This document shows, one piece after another, positions 8,776-18,352 of a stretch of DNA of 49,194 bases (the first letter of the stretch is position 1; the number at the start of each line of letters is the position of its first letter). The notes under the pieces are model-generated. The model did not search any database. It saw only the letters and a list, made by a program, of their open reading frames with translations, and had not been told where the DNA came from. The position numbers were made by a program, and so were the translations under genes. The stretch covers positions 1 to 49,194 of the forward strand of contig NZ_AP028069.1 in the NCBI RefSeq assembly GCF_030297155.1, given 5' to 3'. This DNA is from Vibrio sp. FE10 (GTDB lineage Bacteria > Pseudomonadota > Gammaproteobacteria > Enterobacterales > Vibrionaceae).

Positions 8776-10857
8776 ATGCGAACCCGAAAAAAAAGTAACC
8801 ATTTTACCCGTGGTGGCCAAGTCACCTTTCATTCAATACGAATGTTTTTTCAAGTTAATAATGCCCTGATTAAGTATATTGGGTGGGGTATGCTTATCTC
8901 AACTGTGGGATTGACACTCTTGCAAGCCCCACCAAATGCGCTTTGGGGTGAGTTCTATTACTGGCGAAACTTTTTTTACGCGAAGCTAGATAAGCCCCTG
9001 GATAGTATGATTAGCACCATTTGGGAGGGAGAGCGCTATCAATCTACTCTAGCCTCTCAACTTGAGAACCCCGTGCTGCTCGATATCCACGAACGACTAT
9101 GGCACAACTTTCAAATTTACTATTTGCTCTCAATGGCCATTGGCTTTTTCATCTTTTATCTCTTGCAACGATTTTTTAAAGTTCAAGGGGAAAAACAGAG
9201 TGAAGATTTCCATGTTCGTGGTTTTCGTTTAGTTGCCCCTGACGTACTTACCAAGGCACAAATCAAGCGCGCGAAAGTGACCCGTAAGCGGGGCTATGGC
9301 GATGGTTCAATTTCACAATTTAAGATTGATGGCCATGCCCTGCTTAAGCAGTCATTTGAGGTACAGCACTTACTCATAGACGGCACCACAGGTGCGGGCA
9401 AATCGGTTATGATCCGCAAATTGTTGCGTTGGATACGCGAACGCGGGGATAAAGCCATCATCTACGACAAAGGGTGTGTGTTTACCAGTAAATTTTACCG
9501 CCCAGATACGGACGTGATCTTAAACCCGTTTGATGCGCGTTGCGCCAACTGGAACGTTTGGTGCGACGCCAAAGACGCGCCCGATTTTGAAAACATGGCG
9601 GCGGCCCTCATTCCTCAACATGGTGATGGTGATCCGTTTTGGGTGGACTCAGCGCGTACCATTTTCTCTTCCACTGCGTTTCGTATGAGCCAGGACAACA
9701 AGCCCGCGACCACTGCTCGATTGCTGAGCTTGATTCTAACCAGTGAGCTGGAAACGCTTGGTAACTTCTTGGAAGGGACAGAAGCCGCCGCTCTAGCTTC
9801 AAAGGACATCAAGAAAACGGCTATTTCCATTAAGTCAGTGTTGGCCACCTACATGAAAAGTATGCGATTTCTGGATGGGCTGGATGATAAGGATCGTGAA
9901 GCCGCCCTGCAGAAGCCTTTTTCCATTACTGATTGGGTGCAAGACGATGAGCAAAGTGGCTTTTTGTTCCTATCGAGCAACGCCCAACAGCACGCTTCAC
10001 TGAGACCACTTATCTCGATGTGGTTGGCGATTGCCTCAAACGCCATACTCGGACTTGAACCCAATGAAAAACGACGCATTTGGGTATTAATGGACGAGAT
10101 GCCGAGTCTTCATAAACTCCCTGAGCTGGGTTCCATTATTGCCGAAGTTCGAAAATTCGGGGGGTGCTATTTGATTGGTATCCAATCGTACGCGCAGTTG
10201 GTAAAGACCTACGGCAAGAACGCCGCCGATGAGATGTTTGATTTGTTGAACACGCGCTTTTTCTTTCGCGCCCCCTCAGCACAAATGGCACAGATCTCTT
10301 CTAAGGATTTGGGTGAGCAAGAAGTCGATATTTCCAAGGAAAACGTCTCTTACGGTGCAAACACGTTGCGCGATGGCGTCTCTCTGGGCCATCAAACGGT
10401 CACAAGACCTGTGGTATCCCCGAGTGAGATACAAGCCCTGGACGATTTGCAATGTTACTTACGCACACCAGGCGTTGACCTCATCACCAAACTGGACTTG
10501 GAGTTCGATGTTATGAAAGACATTTGTCCGTCATTCAACAAAAGAAGCGTGACATTGTCACAGAAAATGCAAGAAGCCTACGCACAAGCGACCTATTATG
10601 AGAGCGTCGCGCCTAGTATTCACCTCTCAAAAGAAGAGCAGCAACCGTTGCTGGATATACAACAAGCTAAGTTTGATTCCAAAGAAGAAATGTTGAATGA
10701 AGCTAGCCAAATGAGAGAAGCGATGCAAAGTGACACCGTGCAAGAGATGGTCGAGTCAAAGGATCGAGACAATCATGAGTACCAAGAGCAAGCTCAACGT
10801 GTCATTGAAGAGCAAGCCATCTCTCCCGAAGTTGACATTGGAGGCATTGCAGATTAA
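8776..10857 (+). CDS. traD: TraD, type IV coupling protein
   Basis: A 693-residue protein (F TraD 717). It begins with the TraD-type RGGQ...HSIRMFFQ and two membrane segments (about 33-52 and 115-135). Walker A is GTTGAGKS at 203-210; Walker B is WVLMDE at 436-441. The intervening LNPFDARCANWNVW and FGGCYLIGIQSYAQL blocks match TraD/VirD4 closely. It is the inner-membrane hexameric ATPase that brings the relaxosome to the channel. The last ~100 residues are acidic and variable and end in IGGIAD; this tail normally contacts the accessory protein (TraM in F). It starts after AGGAG and is followed by traI after a 234-bp gap. Confidence 0.95.
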   Translation: MRTRKKSNHFTRGGQVTFHSIRMFFQVNNALIKYIGWGMLISTVGLTLLQAPPNALWGEFYYWRNFFYAKLDKPLDSMISTIWEGERYQSTLASQLENPVLLDIHERLWHNFQIYYLLSMAIGFFIFYLLQRFFKVQGEKQSEDFHVRGFRLVAPDVLTKAQIKRAKVTRKRGYGDGSISQFKIDGHALLKQSFEVQHLLIDGTTGAGKSVMIRKLLRWIRERGDKAIIYDKGCVFTSKFYRPDTDVILNPFDARCANWNVWCDAKDAPDFENMAAALIPQHGDGDPFWVDSARTIFSSTAFRMSQDNKPATTARLLSLILTSELETLGNFLEGTEAAALASKDIKKTAISIKSVLATYMKSMRFLDGLDDKDREAALQKPFSITDWVQDDEQSGFLFLSSNAQQHASLRPLISMWLAIASNAILGLEPNEKRRIWVLMDEMPSLHKLPELGSIIAEVRKFGGCYLIGIQSYAQLVKTYGKNAADEMFDLLNTRFFFRAPSAQMAQISSKDLGEQEVDISKENVSYGANTLRDGVSLGHQTVTRPVVSPSEIQALDDLQCYLRTPGVDLITKLDLEFDVMKDICPSFNKRSVTLSQKMQEAYAQATYYESVAPSIHLSKEEQQPLLDIQQAKFDSKEEMLNEASQMREAMQSDTVQEMVESKDRDNHEYQEQAQRVIEEQAISPEVDIGGIAD

Positions 10858-11034
10858 TGACTCAACTCAATTTTGAGGTTTCATATTACTGCTCTCATAG
10901 CTGCATGTTGATAGAGTTCCATTAAGAACAGTAAATTTAGTTATAGTGCATTAAGACTAATTTTAATTAGTCTTTCAAAACCCACATCGCCGAACGACTC
11001 AAATACAACCTTAATCAATAAAAACTACTAACGA

Positions 11035-11071
11035 CCAAATACCGCTCAATCTTATTGCCTGCGGTATTTGG
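11035..11071. promoter_or_regulatory. Inverted repeat just upstream of traI
   Basis: CCAAATACCGC and GCGGTATTTGG form a perfect 11-bp inverted repeat around 15 bases, ending 20 bp before the traI start codon. There is no T run after it. It could be an operator or an mRNA structure limiting traI expression between traD and traI. Confidence 0.65.
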
Positions 11072-11091
11072 CATTCCTTAAGGAAAATCTC

Positions 11092-14000
11092 ATGCTTTCA
11101 ATCAGCGCACTCAAGTCCGCCTCTGGCGCAACAAAATACTACCTTGGCGAAGAAAACCCTAAAGACCTTCCTGACGTCACCCTTGAGAAAGGAGAAGGAG
11201 ATAATTATTACCTAAAAGAAACAGACCAGCCTGAAACCACTTTTTGGCATGGAAAATTGGCAGAAGAAGTCAATTTAGCGGGAAAGCCGGTAGAAAAAGA
11301 GATCTTAGAGTCTGTCCTTTCTGGCCATCTTGGCCAAGAAACGATCAAAGGCAAGAGGGCGAATCATAAGTCGGGGTTCGACCTGACTTTTTCAGCACCA
11401 AAGTCCATTAGCCTCTTGGCTTTGGCGGGCGGTGATACTCAATTGATTGACGCTCACAACGCAGCAGTAAAGTTTGCGCTCACAGAGATAGAAAAAGACG
11501 TTGCTCAAGTGAAAGTTACCCATGAAAAAGGCGTCCAAGAGTACGAAAACACGGACGCTATGATGTTTGCAGTGATCCGGCATAAAACCAGCCGTGAAAA
11601 TGATATGCAGCTCCACTCTCACGCCCTCGCCGCCAATATGACGCGTGATCAAGCAGGAGAATTACGCGCGTTATCAACGTGCCTCAAGCAAAAAGGAGGG
11701 GTGATTAACGGATCGGGTGAACGCATCTATAATTTTCAAAAATATTACACCTCACTGTACCAAAGCCACCTTGCAAAAAGTGCTGAAAACCTCGGCTTCA
11801 GCATGCGTGGGGTCGGAAATGGCCAGTTTGAAGTTGTTGGCGTGCCAGAATCCCTTATTGATGAGTTTTCCACGAGAAAAAAGCAGATCGACCAAAAAGC
11901 ATTGGATTTCGGTAATACTCAAACAGCAAGGGATACGGCCGCACTCGATACACGCAAAGCCAAAACCTATCACAGCCATGAAACACTCAACCACAAATGG
12001 CAAACCAAGATCCAAGAGCACGGGCATGACCCTGCTCAGTTAGTTTCTCTGGCAAAGCGTGCTTCGACTGAACGTGTCGGCCCATCAACACAAGAAGCTA
12101 AGGCAGCAATCCATCGCGCCGTTGAACATTTGGGACAATATAAAACCACCTTGCACATTGAAAAAATCATCGAGATCGCGGCCGCTGATTTCACTTTAGG
12201 TACAACGCAATTGAATGCTCTAGATTTAAAGCAAGCCTCCGATGAGCTTATCAAAAGCGGCCAGTTAATTGCGCTCCAAGAGAAAGGTCAATACACATCA
12301 AAAGCCCTACTCGATAATGAGCGCGCACTCATGGATGCCACTCTAGGCCGTGCGCACCACATGAGAACCCACGTGAATCCGAGTGTACTCAATCAACTCA
12401 AGGCTTCTCACAAGCAACAACAAATTCTTACCGACGTGTACCAGTCAACCAAACAATTTCACATCGTGAACGTTCACGGCGACTCAAAACCGATGGCCCA
12501 GCACTTACTGAATCTCGGCAACCATAGTCACAAAAGGGTTCACTTGGTTTCACCCAACGCCAGGGAGAAACAAAACAGCATGGAAAACATTCAACGAAAA
12601 AGCCACACTTTAAGTGCCTGGGTCAGCCAACTGTTCAGCTCGGAGCATCGTCATACCACGCACAGCTTGTTGAACGGTGACTTACCCCTAACCAACAAAG
12701 ACGTTTTGCTCATCGATGAAGCCAATAAACTGAGTGCCAATGAATTGCTGGGACTCACCGAAAAAGCCAAGCAATCGAACAGTAAAGTGGTGATGCTCAA
12801 TCGCGTTACGAACCGACAAGGCTTTAAAGCGCACAATGCCATCGAGCTCTACCGTAAGGGCCATGTTGAGAGTCACACCTGGATAAATGGGAAAAGCCAA
12901 GACAGTCAAGTGAACCTTCATGACAATGATACGCAACGCTTGGCTCGCGTGTATGCTGACCTGAAAGACAAGGATCAGATTCAAGTATTGGCCACCTCTG
13001 GCGTTGAGCAACGGCGTCTGACCGAAGCGATAAGGACGCAGCTAAAAAACACCCACGCCCTTTCTCGCATCGAAACCACCCTCTTCACTCAAGTTCCTCA
13101 CTTTCTCTCTAAAGCGCAACAACCACTCGTTCAACATTACAAGCCAGGCATGATACTCACCCAATGGGATAGCAAGCAGCCCCAACGCTTTGTCATCGCC
13201 AGCATCGATAAAGAAAGCAATACCATGACCGCACTTCGCCAAAAAGATGGGCAGAGCATTCACTTTGATCCATCCACTTCTGAGTTTAAAAATAGAAACA
13301 TGCAACTGACTAAGCCTGAGAGTTTGAATATTGCAGTGGGTGAGCGCATGAAAGCCGCTAGCCATCATAAAGCCGCCGGCCTAACCGCACACCAAAGCTA
13401 TCGTGTCAAAGCACTCGATAAAGATACCATCACATTAGACCATCAGGGCCAAACAAAAACCCTCCCCCTCACCGCCCTCAAGGATGCCCCCCTGAACTAC
13501 GACTACGTCCATACGGCCAGTCATATCCAATCAAAATCGCATACTTTGCTATCAGCCAAAGCGTTCAGTTTGTCAAAACCACTGCTCACAGAGCTGACAG
13601 AAAAAAGCGAGCGCATCGATATCTTTACCGACAATATCGAGAAAGCGCATCAAGCACTCGGCAAAACCCAGGTCACTCCGTCAGCTATCGAACGAGTGAT
13701 GACACCGAACCCGGTCAACGACCGCTATTTAAATGGTCGTACTGCAAGCGAACTCAAGCAGGACGTCAACGCAGCCCTGTCCGCCCTCTCCCGAGAGCAA
13801 AGCACTCCCATAATAGAAAAGGCCGTGAGCTTTGCGCTTAACCATCTCTCAGAGCGAGAAGCCGCCTTTAGTCAAAAAGCGCTGGTGATCGAGGCCGTGC
13901 GTTACGCGTTTGAAGAAGCCGGCGCATCAGTCAGTAAATCCCATATTGAGGCGGAGTTGGCCAAACGCAGCGATACCTTATCCGCGCATTATAGCGACGG

Positions 14001-16866
14001 CACGCGATGGACAACGCAGACCGCGCTAGACACCGAAAAACACATCCTAGGGAACATTGAACAAGGTAAGAACCAGCATACGCCTTTTGCATCAGCAAAA
14101 CAGGTTGAGCAGTATCTTGCCGAAAAGCCCAGACTCACAGAGGGACAAAAAAGCAGCGTCACGCTCATTTCGACCACAAAAGACAGTTTTGTGTCTATTC
14201 AAGGTTTAGCCGGCACGGGTAAATCCACCATGCTCGAATCCAATATTGAACTTATTCAATCAGTGAAAGCTGTTAACCAGCAGAGAGCGCAAACGGTCAT
14301 TGGCCTAGCACCAACCCACGCGGCCGTCTCAGAACTAGAAAGTAAGGGCGTCAAAGCGCAGACCTTAGAAAGTTTATTAACCGAACTACGCCAGGGAAAC
14401 CGTCAACCGAGTGATTACCAGGGTAACCTCTTCTTCTTAGATGAAAGCTCGATGGTCAGCAATAAGCAGGCCAAAGAGTTCACCGATCTCATTCTGGCCA
14501 GTCAATCCAAAGCCGTTCTGTTAGGGGACAAAGAACAGTTGCTGTCACTCAGTGCCGGTAAACCATTTGAACTAGCGATGAGTCAAGGCCGAATCGATAG
14601 CGCTGATATGACTGACATTGTTCGTCAGCAAAACGACACGCTACTCAACGCGGCGCAAAACACCATTGATAAGCAACCACACAGTGCGCTTGACAAGCTC
14701 CAGAAACAAGCCCCCGACACTCAAGGAAAAACCCAACACGTTATTTCAACACTCGATGAACATGCCCAAGATAAACGCCAAGCGCAGTTGGAAGCGACAG
14801 CCAAACTGTCTTACGTTGTGGCCAAAGATTACTTAGAGCGTACGCCAGAGACGCGCGACAATACCCTTATCATCGCCTACACCAACATTGAACGTGATAA
14901 GATTACCGAGCACATTCGCGACGGCCTCATCAAAAACAGGGAGTTGGGTAAAGAGAACATCGTGGCGACACGCCTTCGCTCCGTGGGCGCAACAGGCGAA
15001 GAGCTCTCCACCATGATGCCTTATCAAAAAGGCTTAGTATTAAGTACTAAGCCAGGGGAATACGCGACAATTACCGGTGTTGACTCAGAGCATGGCATCG
15101 TGACACTGCAAAATGAGAAAACGGGTAAGACGGCCACTTTCTTGCCTCGAAACCGTGACCACACGTTTACAACTCTGTTTTCCATGGCTGAAAAGCCACT
15201 CTCAACCGGTGATAAGATCGTAACGCGCTTCACCGATAAGACACGTGACATCAAAGCGAACGTCGAATACCGCATCACCCAAGCAACCTCCGAAGCCATC
15301 CTGGCACAATCACAGGCGGGCCAAACCCTGACTATCAACCCTTCGACCCTGCAAGATGGGCATTGGGATTACGCCTATAGCCGTACAGCGGATATGGCCC
15401 AGGGGTCAACCTATCCACACGTCATCACTGCGATTAAGAGTAAAGGGAGTTTGACCAATCTTAGACGTGCCGGTATCGATGTTACCCGTGCAAGCCAGCA
15501 CATACGTCTCTATACCGATAACACTGAGCACTTGGTCAAAACCTGGCTATCCAAAGAAAGCCATAAATCGAGCGCGTTGGAAACCATTGAGCAAACGCCA
15601 CCCACAAATACCGTGTATTTTAACCGCAATGCGCTGCCCCATGAGGACACGCGCTTTCAAAATTCCAATGGTGATTTTGATTATCAAAAACTTAAGAACC
15701 ATATTAATGAGACCCTCCCTAAATATACAGAGAGCCTAGCGAAAGCATTATTAGGGACACCAAACATGAGTAAGTCGGATAGAGATTATCTGACCTTCGG
15801 AATAGGTCAATCGGCCATAAAAGTAAGTTTAACGGGCTCCCACCGTGGTTATTTCAAAGATTACACAACGGGAGAAAAAGGCTCACTCGTTAACCTCATA
15901 ATGAGTCACAAAAACATTGGATATAAGGAAGCGATGAACATGGCAAACAGTATGATTAATGAGCCTGATAAACACCAATTATCAGAAAACCCTAATCACG
16001 ATAAATTGACAAACACCACGCCAAGACATATCGCACAATTTGAAGAAAGGGCCAAGGATTATATAAAACAGAGTCAACCCATTAACGATTCTTTAGCGCA
16101 ATCTTATCTGAACAAGTTGGGCATAAATAACATTGAGAATGAGCATGTTAAATATCACCCTTCGGTGTACTCTTCTGAAGACAAAGCCCTCCACCCTGCC
16201 ATGCTAACAAATATCCACGACAAGAATGGAGAAACGAAGGCCGTTGAAATCACATATCTTGACTTGAACGGGAATAAAGATAGCACCCTCGATATTAACC
16301 CAAGAGTATTGGGCACAAAATCTAAACAATTTACGAAATTCCACGAAGGTGAACATTTACATGCAACAATAATTAGCACATCTATTGAGCAATCCTATTT
16401 AATTAGAGAAGAGACTCAAAGCAAAGTCGACATTATTAATGTCAACCATAAGAATGACATTCAAAATCTATCCACCGATGAACTACGGCAAAATGTAATT
16501 ATTGTCTTGAGTCAAGGCAATCAAGACTTGAATCCGAACAACATTGAAAAAATCATGGAGAACTTTAATGGAAGAGACATTACTTTTATTGCAGAAGAAG
16601 ATCTGCATCGTGATATTGAATCGTGTATAAAGCAACTGGATAGAGCTTCTAGCATCTCGAAAGAAGAAATTCCCGATGATATAAAACATGAACACTCGGA
16701 ACGACTAGATAGCTTTGAATTAAATGAAAGAAAAGAGCAAGACAGTCAATCATTAGATTATTTCGACGACAGAAACATAAGTCAACAAAAGGAATCTATC
16801 GCACTAGAAAAGGATAGAGACACCGATTATGAAGACAGAGAAATAGATAGAGAACTGGAACGATAA
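11092..16866 (+). CDS. traI: TraI, MobF relaxase-helicase with primase-like C-terminal extension
   Basis: Start taken at ATG 11092 (AAGGAA upstream; gives the conserved MLSI N-terminus needed by MobF relaxases); 1924 residues versus 1756 in F TraI. TrwC/TraI relaxase domain about 1-300: tyrosine pair Y16-Y17 (second pair Y39-Y40) and metal-binding histidines H164, H175, H177 with the same spacing as F TraI. A degenerate helicase-like region follows (LLIDEANKLS near 540), then the active RecD-like helicase with Walker A GLAGTGKST (1038-1046) and LDESS (1116-1120). From about 1540 an extra region with YFKDYTTGEKGSLVNLI (near 1587) resembles CHC2/Toprim-type primase regions of some MobF proteins. 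It nicks oriT, unwinds the strand and pilots it to the recipient. Confidence 0.95.
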   Translation: MLSISALKSASGATKYYLGEENPKDLPDVTLEKGEGDNYYLKETDQPETTFWHGKLAEEVNLAGKPVEKEILESVLSGHLGQETIKGKRANHKSGFDLTFSAPKSISLLALAGGDTQLIDAHNAAVKFALTEIEKDVAQVKVTHEKGVQEYENTDAMMFAVIRHKTSRENDMQLHSHALAANMTRDQAGELRALSTCLKQKGGVINGSGERIYNFQKYYTSLYQSHLAKSAENLGFSMRGVGNGQFEVVGVPESLIDEFSTRKKQIDQKALDFGNTQTARDTAALDTRKAKTYHSHETLNHKWQTKIQEHGHDPAQLVSLAKRASTERVGPSTQEAKAAIHRAVEHLGQYKTTLHIEKIIEIAAADFTLGTTQLNALDLKQASDELIKSGQLIALQEKGQYTSKALLDNERALMDATLGRAHHMRTHVNPSVLNQLKASHKQQQILTDVYQSTKQFHIVNVHGDSKPMAQHLLNLGNHSHKRVHLVSPNAREKQNSMENIQRKSHTLSAWVSQLFSSEHRHTTHSLLNGDLPLTNKDVLLIDEANKLSANELLGLTEKAKQSNSKVVMLNRVTNRQGFKAHNAIELYRKGHVESHTWINGKSQDSQVNLHDNDTQRLARVYADLKDKDQIQVLATSGVEQRRLTEAIRTQLKNTHALSRIETTLFTQVPHFLSKAQQPLVQHYKPGMILTQWDSKQPQRFVIASIDKESNTMTALRQKDGQSIHFDPSTSEFKNRNMQLTKPESLNIAVGERMKAASHHKAAGLTAHQSYRVKALDKDTITLDHQGQTKTLPLTALKDAPLNYDYVHTASHIQSKSHTLLSAKAFSLSKPLLTELTEKSERIDIFTDNIEKAHQALGKTQVTPSAIERVMTPNPVNDRYLNGRTASELKQDVNAALSALSREQSTPIIEKAVSFALNHLSEREAAFSQKALVIEAVRYAFEEAGASVSKSHIEAELAKRSDTLSAHYSDGTRWTTQTALDTEKHILGNIEQGKNQHTPFASAKQVEQYLAEKPRLTEGQKSSVTLISTTKDSFVSIQGLAGTGKSTMLESNIELIQSVKAVNQQRAQTVIGLAPTHAAVSELESKGVKAQTLESLLTELRQGNRQPSDYQGNLFFLDESSMVSNKQAKEFTDLILASQSKAVLLGDKEQLLSLSAGKPFELAMSQGRIDSADMTDIVRQQNDTLLNAAQNTIDKQPHSALDKLQKQAPDTQGKTQHVISTLDEHAQDKRQAQLEATAKLSYVVAKDYLERTPETRDNTLIIAYTNIERDKITEHIRDGLIKNRELGKENIVATRLRSVGATGEELSTMMPYQKGLVLSTKPGEYATITGVDSEHGIVTLQNEKTGKTATFLPRNRDHTFTTLFSMAEKPLSTGDKIVTRFTDKTRDIKANVEYRITQATSEAILAQSQAGQTLTINPSTLQDGHWDYAYSRTADMAQGSTYPHVITAIKSKGSLTNLRRAGIDVTRASQHIRLYTDNTEHLVKTWLSKESHKSSALETIEQTPPTNTVYFNRNALPHEDTRFQNSNGDFDYQKLKNHINETLPKYTESLAKALLGTPNMSKSDRDYLTFGIGQSAIKVSLTGSHRGYFKDYTTGEKGSLVNLIMSHKNIGYKEAMNMANSMINEPDKHQLSENPNHDKLTNTTPRHIAQFEERAKDYIKQSQPINDSLAQSYLNKLGINNIENEHVKYHPSVYSSEDKALHPAMLTNIHDKNGETKAVEITYLDLNGNKDSTLDINPRVLGTKSKQFTKFHEGEHLHATIISTSIEQSYLIREETQSKVDIINVNHKNDIQNLSTDELRQNVIIVLSQGNQDLNPNNIEKIMENFNGRDITFIAEEDLHRDIESCIKQLDRASSISKEEIPDDIKHEHSERLDSFELNERKEQDSQSLDYFDDRNISQQKESIALEKDRDTDYEDREIDRELER

Positions 16867-16875
16867 TCAGAATAG

Positions 16876-16900
16876 AAAGGGTAGCCCATGGCTACCCTTT
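16876..16900. terminator. Bidirectional terminator between traI and the accessory gene
   Basis: AAAGGGTAGCC, loop CAT, GGCTACCCTTT: a perfect 11-bp stem with a long T run on the + side and an A run (T run on the other strand) on the left. The TAG stop of the convergent accessory gene lies inside the stem. It ends both the traI transcript and the opposite one. Confidence 0.92.
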
Positions 16901-17251
16901 TTTTTCACCTGAAAGAAATTCATCCACCTTATTATTCACGTCAGCATTCACTAAAGTTCTCATTTTACCCGCTTCATCTTTTTTATTATAAAAAGCAGCA
17001 CCATCAAAACTTTGGGAATGAGTCAAATTCCCCGTCCCTTGTATCTGCCTAATACGACGGTACATCTCTTCCAACAACTCGCGGTTCGACGGTCGCGTAT
17101 CTTCACTATCGTTCAGTTTGATACGCAATGCAAAGGTGAGTAAATCACGCACAGCATCGGCATCATTCATTTGGGTACGTTTCTGATACTCCGCAAAGTC
17201 CTTCTCTAAATCACCTTTAACCGCAGATTGTAATACTCGACTTCTTGCCAT
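16892..17251 (-). CDS. Relaxosome accessory protein, TraM-like in position
   Basis: Start set at ATG 17251, which has AAGGAAG upstream; a longer frame reaches 17347 without a ribosome site. 119 residues, beginning MARSRVLQSAVKGDLEKDF. The N-terminal ~45 residues could form a ribbon-helix-helix or short DNA-binding fold; residues 60-75 (LLEEMYRRIRQIQ) predict a helix for oligomerisation. It resembles F TraM in size (127) and layout, not obviously in sequence. It sits right next to the oriT region, reading away from it, and upstream of it lie AT-rich direct repeats that it may bind. By analogy it would stimulate TraI nicking and link the relaxosome to the TraD tail. Confidence 0.7.
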   Translation of the reverse strand: MARSRVLQSAVKGDLEKDFAEYQKRTQMNDADAVRDLLTFALRIKLNDSEDTRPSNRELLEEMYRRIRQIQGTGNLTHSQSFDGAAFYNKKDEAGKMRTLVNADVNNKVDEFLSGEKKG

Positions 17252-17600
17252 TTTAGATTTCTTCCTTAGATTTAAAATCAATATAAAAGTAATGTGAATC
17301 AAATACATTTCAATATCATTATAATCATAAAAACCTCTGAGAGCCACGAAATTAAAGGTCTAAATTGAAATCAAATACACTTACAATTAAATCTCAATAC
17401 CCTTTCTCCCAACCATTGCCCGAATTGGGCTAAATTGAAATCAAATACAATTACCGTAAATCTCATTACGATTAAACATGCTAATTAGTAAAGATTTTAA
17501 AAATTTTTAACACTGCATTCTACCGAGCGCAATTTAGTATAAGTTACTGTTTTTAAAGGACTAAGTTCATTTCAGACAACCATTTAAATCGAATTTCGAT
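17252..17600. promoter_or_regulatory. AT-rich oriT flank with direct repeats
   Basis: No gene. It contains two copies of CTAAATTGAAATCAAATACA (starting 17360 and 17430, 70 bp apart), each followed by a partly conserved tail ending AAATCTCAATAC or AAATCTCATTAC. A third, weaker copy (GAATCAAATACATTTCAAT) lies at 17296-17314, close to the accessory gene start. Such spaced repeats next to an F-like nick site are expected binding sites for accessory proteins (TraM, TraY, IHF), and the near copy could serve autoregulation. Confidence 0.7.
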
Positions 17601-17645
17601 TTAGCGTAGGGTGTGGTGACTTTCAAAAGCCTCCGACTTCTCGGA
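17601..17645 (+). other. oriT: oriT nick region (F-like)
   Basis: The + strand reads TTAGCGTAGGGTGTGGTGAC at 17601-17620. F oriT is nicked in GCGTGGGGTGT/GGTGC, so the nick here is predicted between T17614 and G17615. Just 3' is a small hairpin TCCGA-CTTC-TCGGA (17632-17645). The 5' end left by the cut points into the - strand gene block, so that block enters first and the tra genes last, the same polarity as F. The matching relaxase traI lies next door. The hit was made by comparison with the remembered F sequence. Confidence 0.85.
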
Positions 17646-17786
17646 CGCTTTCTATCGGGCAAAAGAATCTAATCAGTGGGATCTGGAGAGAAGCGAAAGA
17701 CAAGAGCCGACCAGGTGGCGATTGAATCGGTTAATATCGTGAGTTAAAAAAGGAAAGAAAGGAAGGGTGGATAAGGCATGATAGTC

Positions 17787-17817
17787 AAGACCCTGCACCA
17801 TAATGGTGCAGGGTCTT
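17787..17817. terminator. Terminator at the leading edge of oriT
   Basis: GACCCTGCACCA, loop TAA, TGGTGCAGGGTC (17789-17815), a perfect 12-bp stem extended by A-T pairs and followed by TTTTA on the + strand. It starts the end of the transglycosylase gene on the other strand and may keep transcription out of oriT from both sides. Confidence 0.88.
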
Positions 17818-18261
17818 TTATTTAAGATTTAGCTCATAATAAACTGATTGGACTTTTTGGATGTATATTTTTCTAGCGTTCTCGGTGCGCTCATGAAATC
17901 CCGCATTATACGCACCGACACTATTCCAATTATATCCATGACTGGCAAAGTTCGAACTTAACACCCAAGCACCCAAATAAACATTAAAGCATGGTTCATA
18001 AATGTTCGTTTCGTTTATATTAAAATCGGATAACTTATCAAACCAATGAGAATTAATTTGCATCAAACCAAAATCACGACTAACAACGTGACCGGATTTA
18101 TTTTTATTTTCATTGTACGCGTTAGGGTTTAGGCTACTTTCTACAGTAGCAATCGACTTTAAGAGCCTGGGTTCGACATTGTAATACCGCCCTGCTTCAT
18201 CAAAGCAAAACGCCTTACTGAAGCATGGGAATAATAAACTTAGGTAAAATAAAGATCTCAT
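17818..18261 (-). CDS. Lytic transglycosylase (VirB1 / F orf169 type)
   Basis: A 147-residue exported protein (signal peptide about 1-18). It carries the SLT goose-lysozyme motifs in order: catalytic glutamate in ATVESSLNP (about residue 41), RDFGLMQINS (about 62-71) and VGAYNAG (about 115-121). It opens small gaps in peptidoglycan for the transfer apparatus. F, R1 and many related plasmids encode the same enzyme next to oriT on the leading side, as here. The start has AGAGG upstream. Confidence 0.9.
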   Translation of the reverse strand: MRSLFYLSLLFPCFSKAFCFDEAGRYYNVEPRLLKSIATVESSLNPNAYNENKNKSGHVVSRDFGLMQINSHWFDKLSDFNINETNIYEPCFNVYLGAWVLSSNFASHGYNWNSVGAYNAGFHERTENARKIYIQKVQSVYYELNLK

Positions 18262-18352
18262 ATTGGAAACCTCTTTAGTTAAAAAATATATTTTAAATAT
18301 TAAATAATGTATTTCAAGAAAAAGCCATGAATAATATTCATGGCTTCAATAA

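Noticed and set aside
8776..10857. Possible loss of function in TraD because of its shorter length
   Set aside because: Both Walker motifs, membrane spans and the conserved core are intact; the difference lies in the variable acidic tail.
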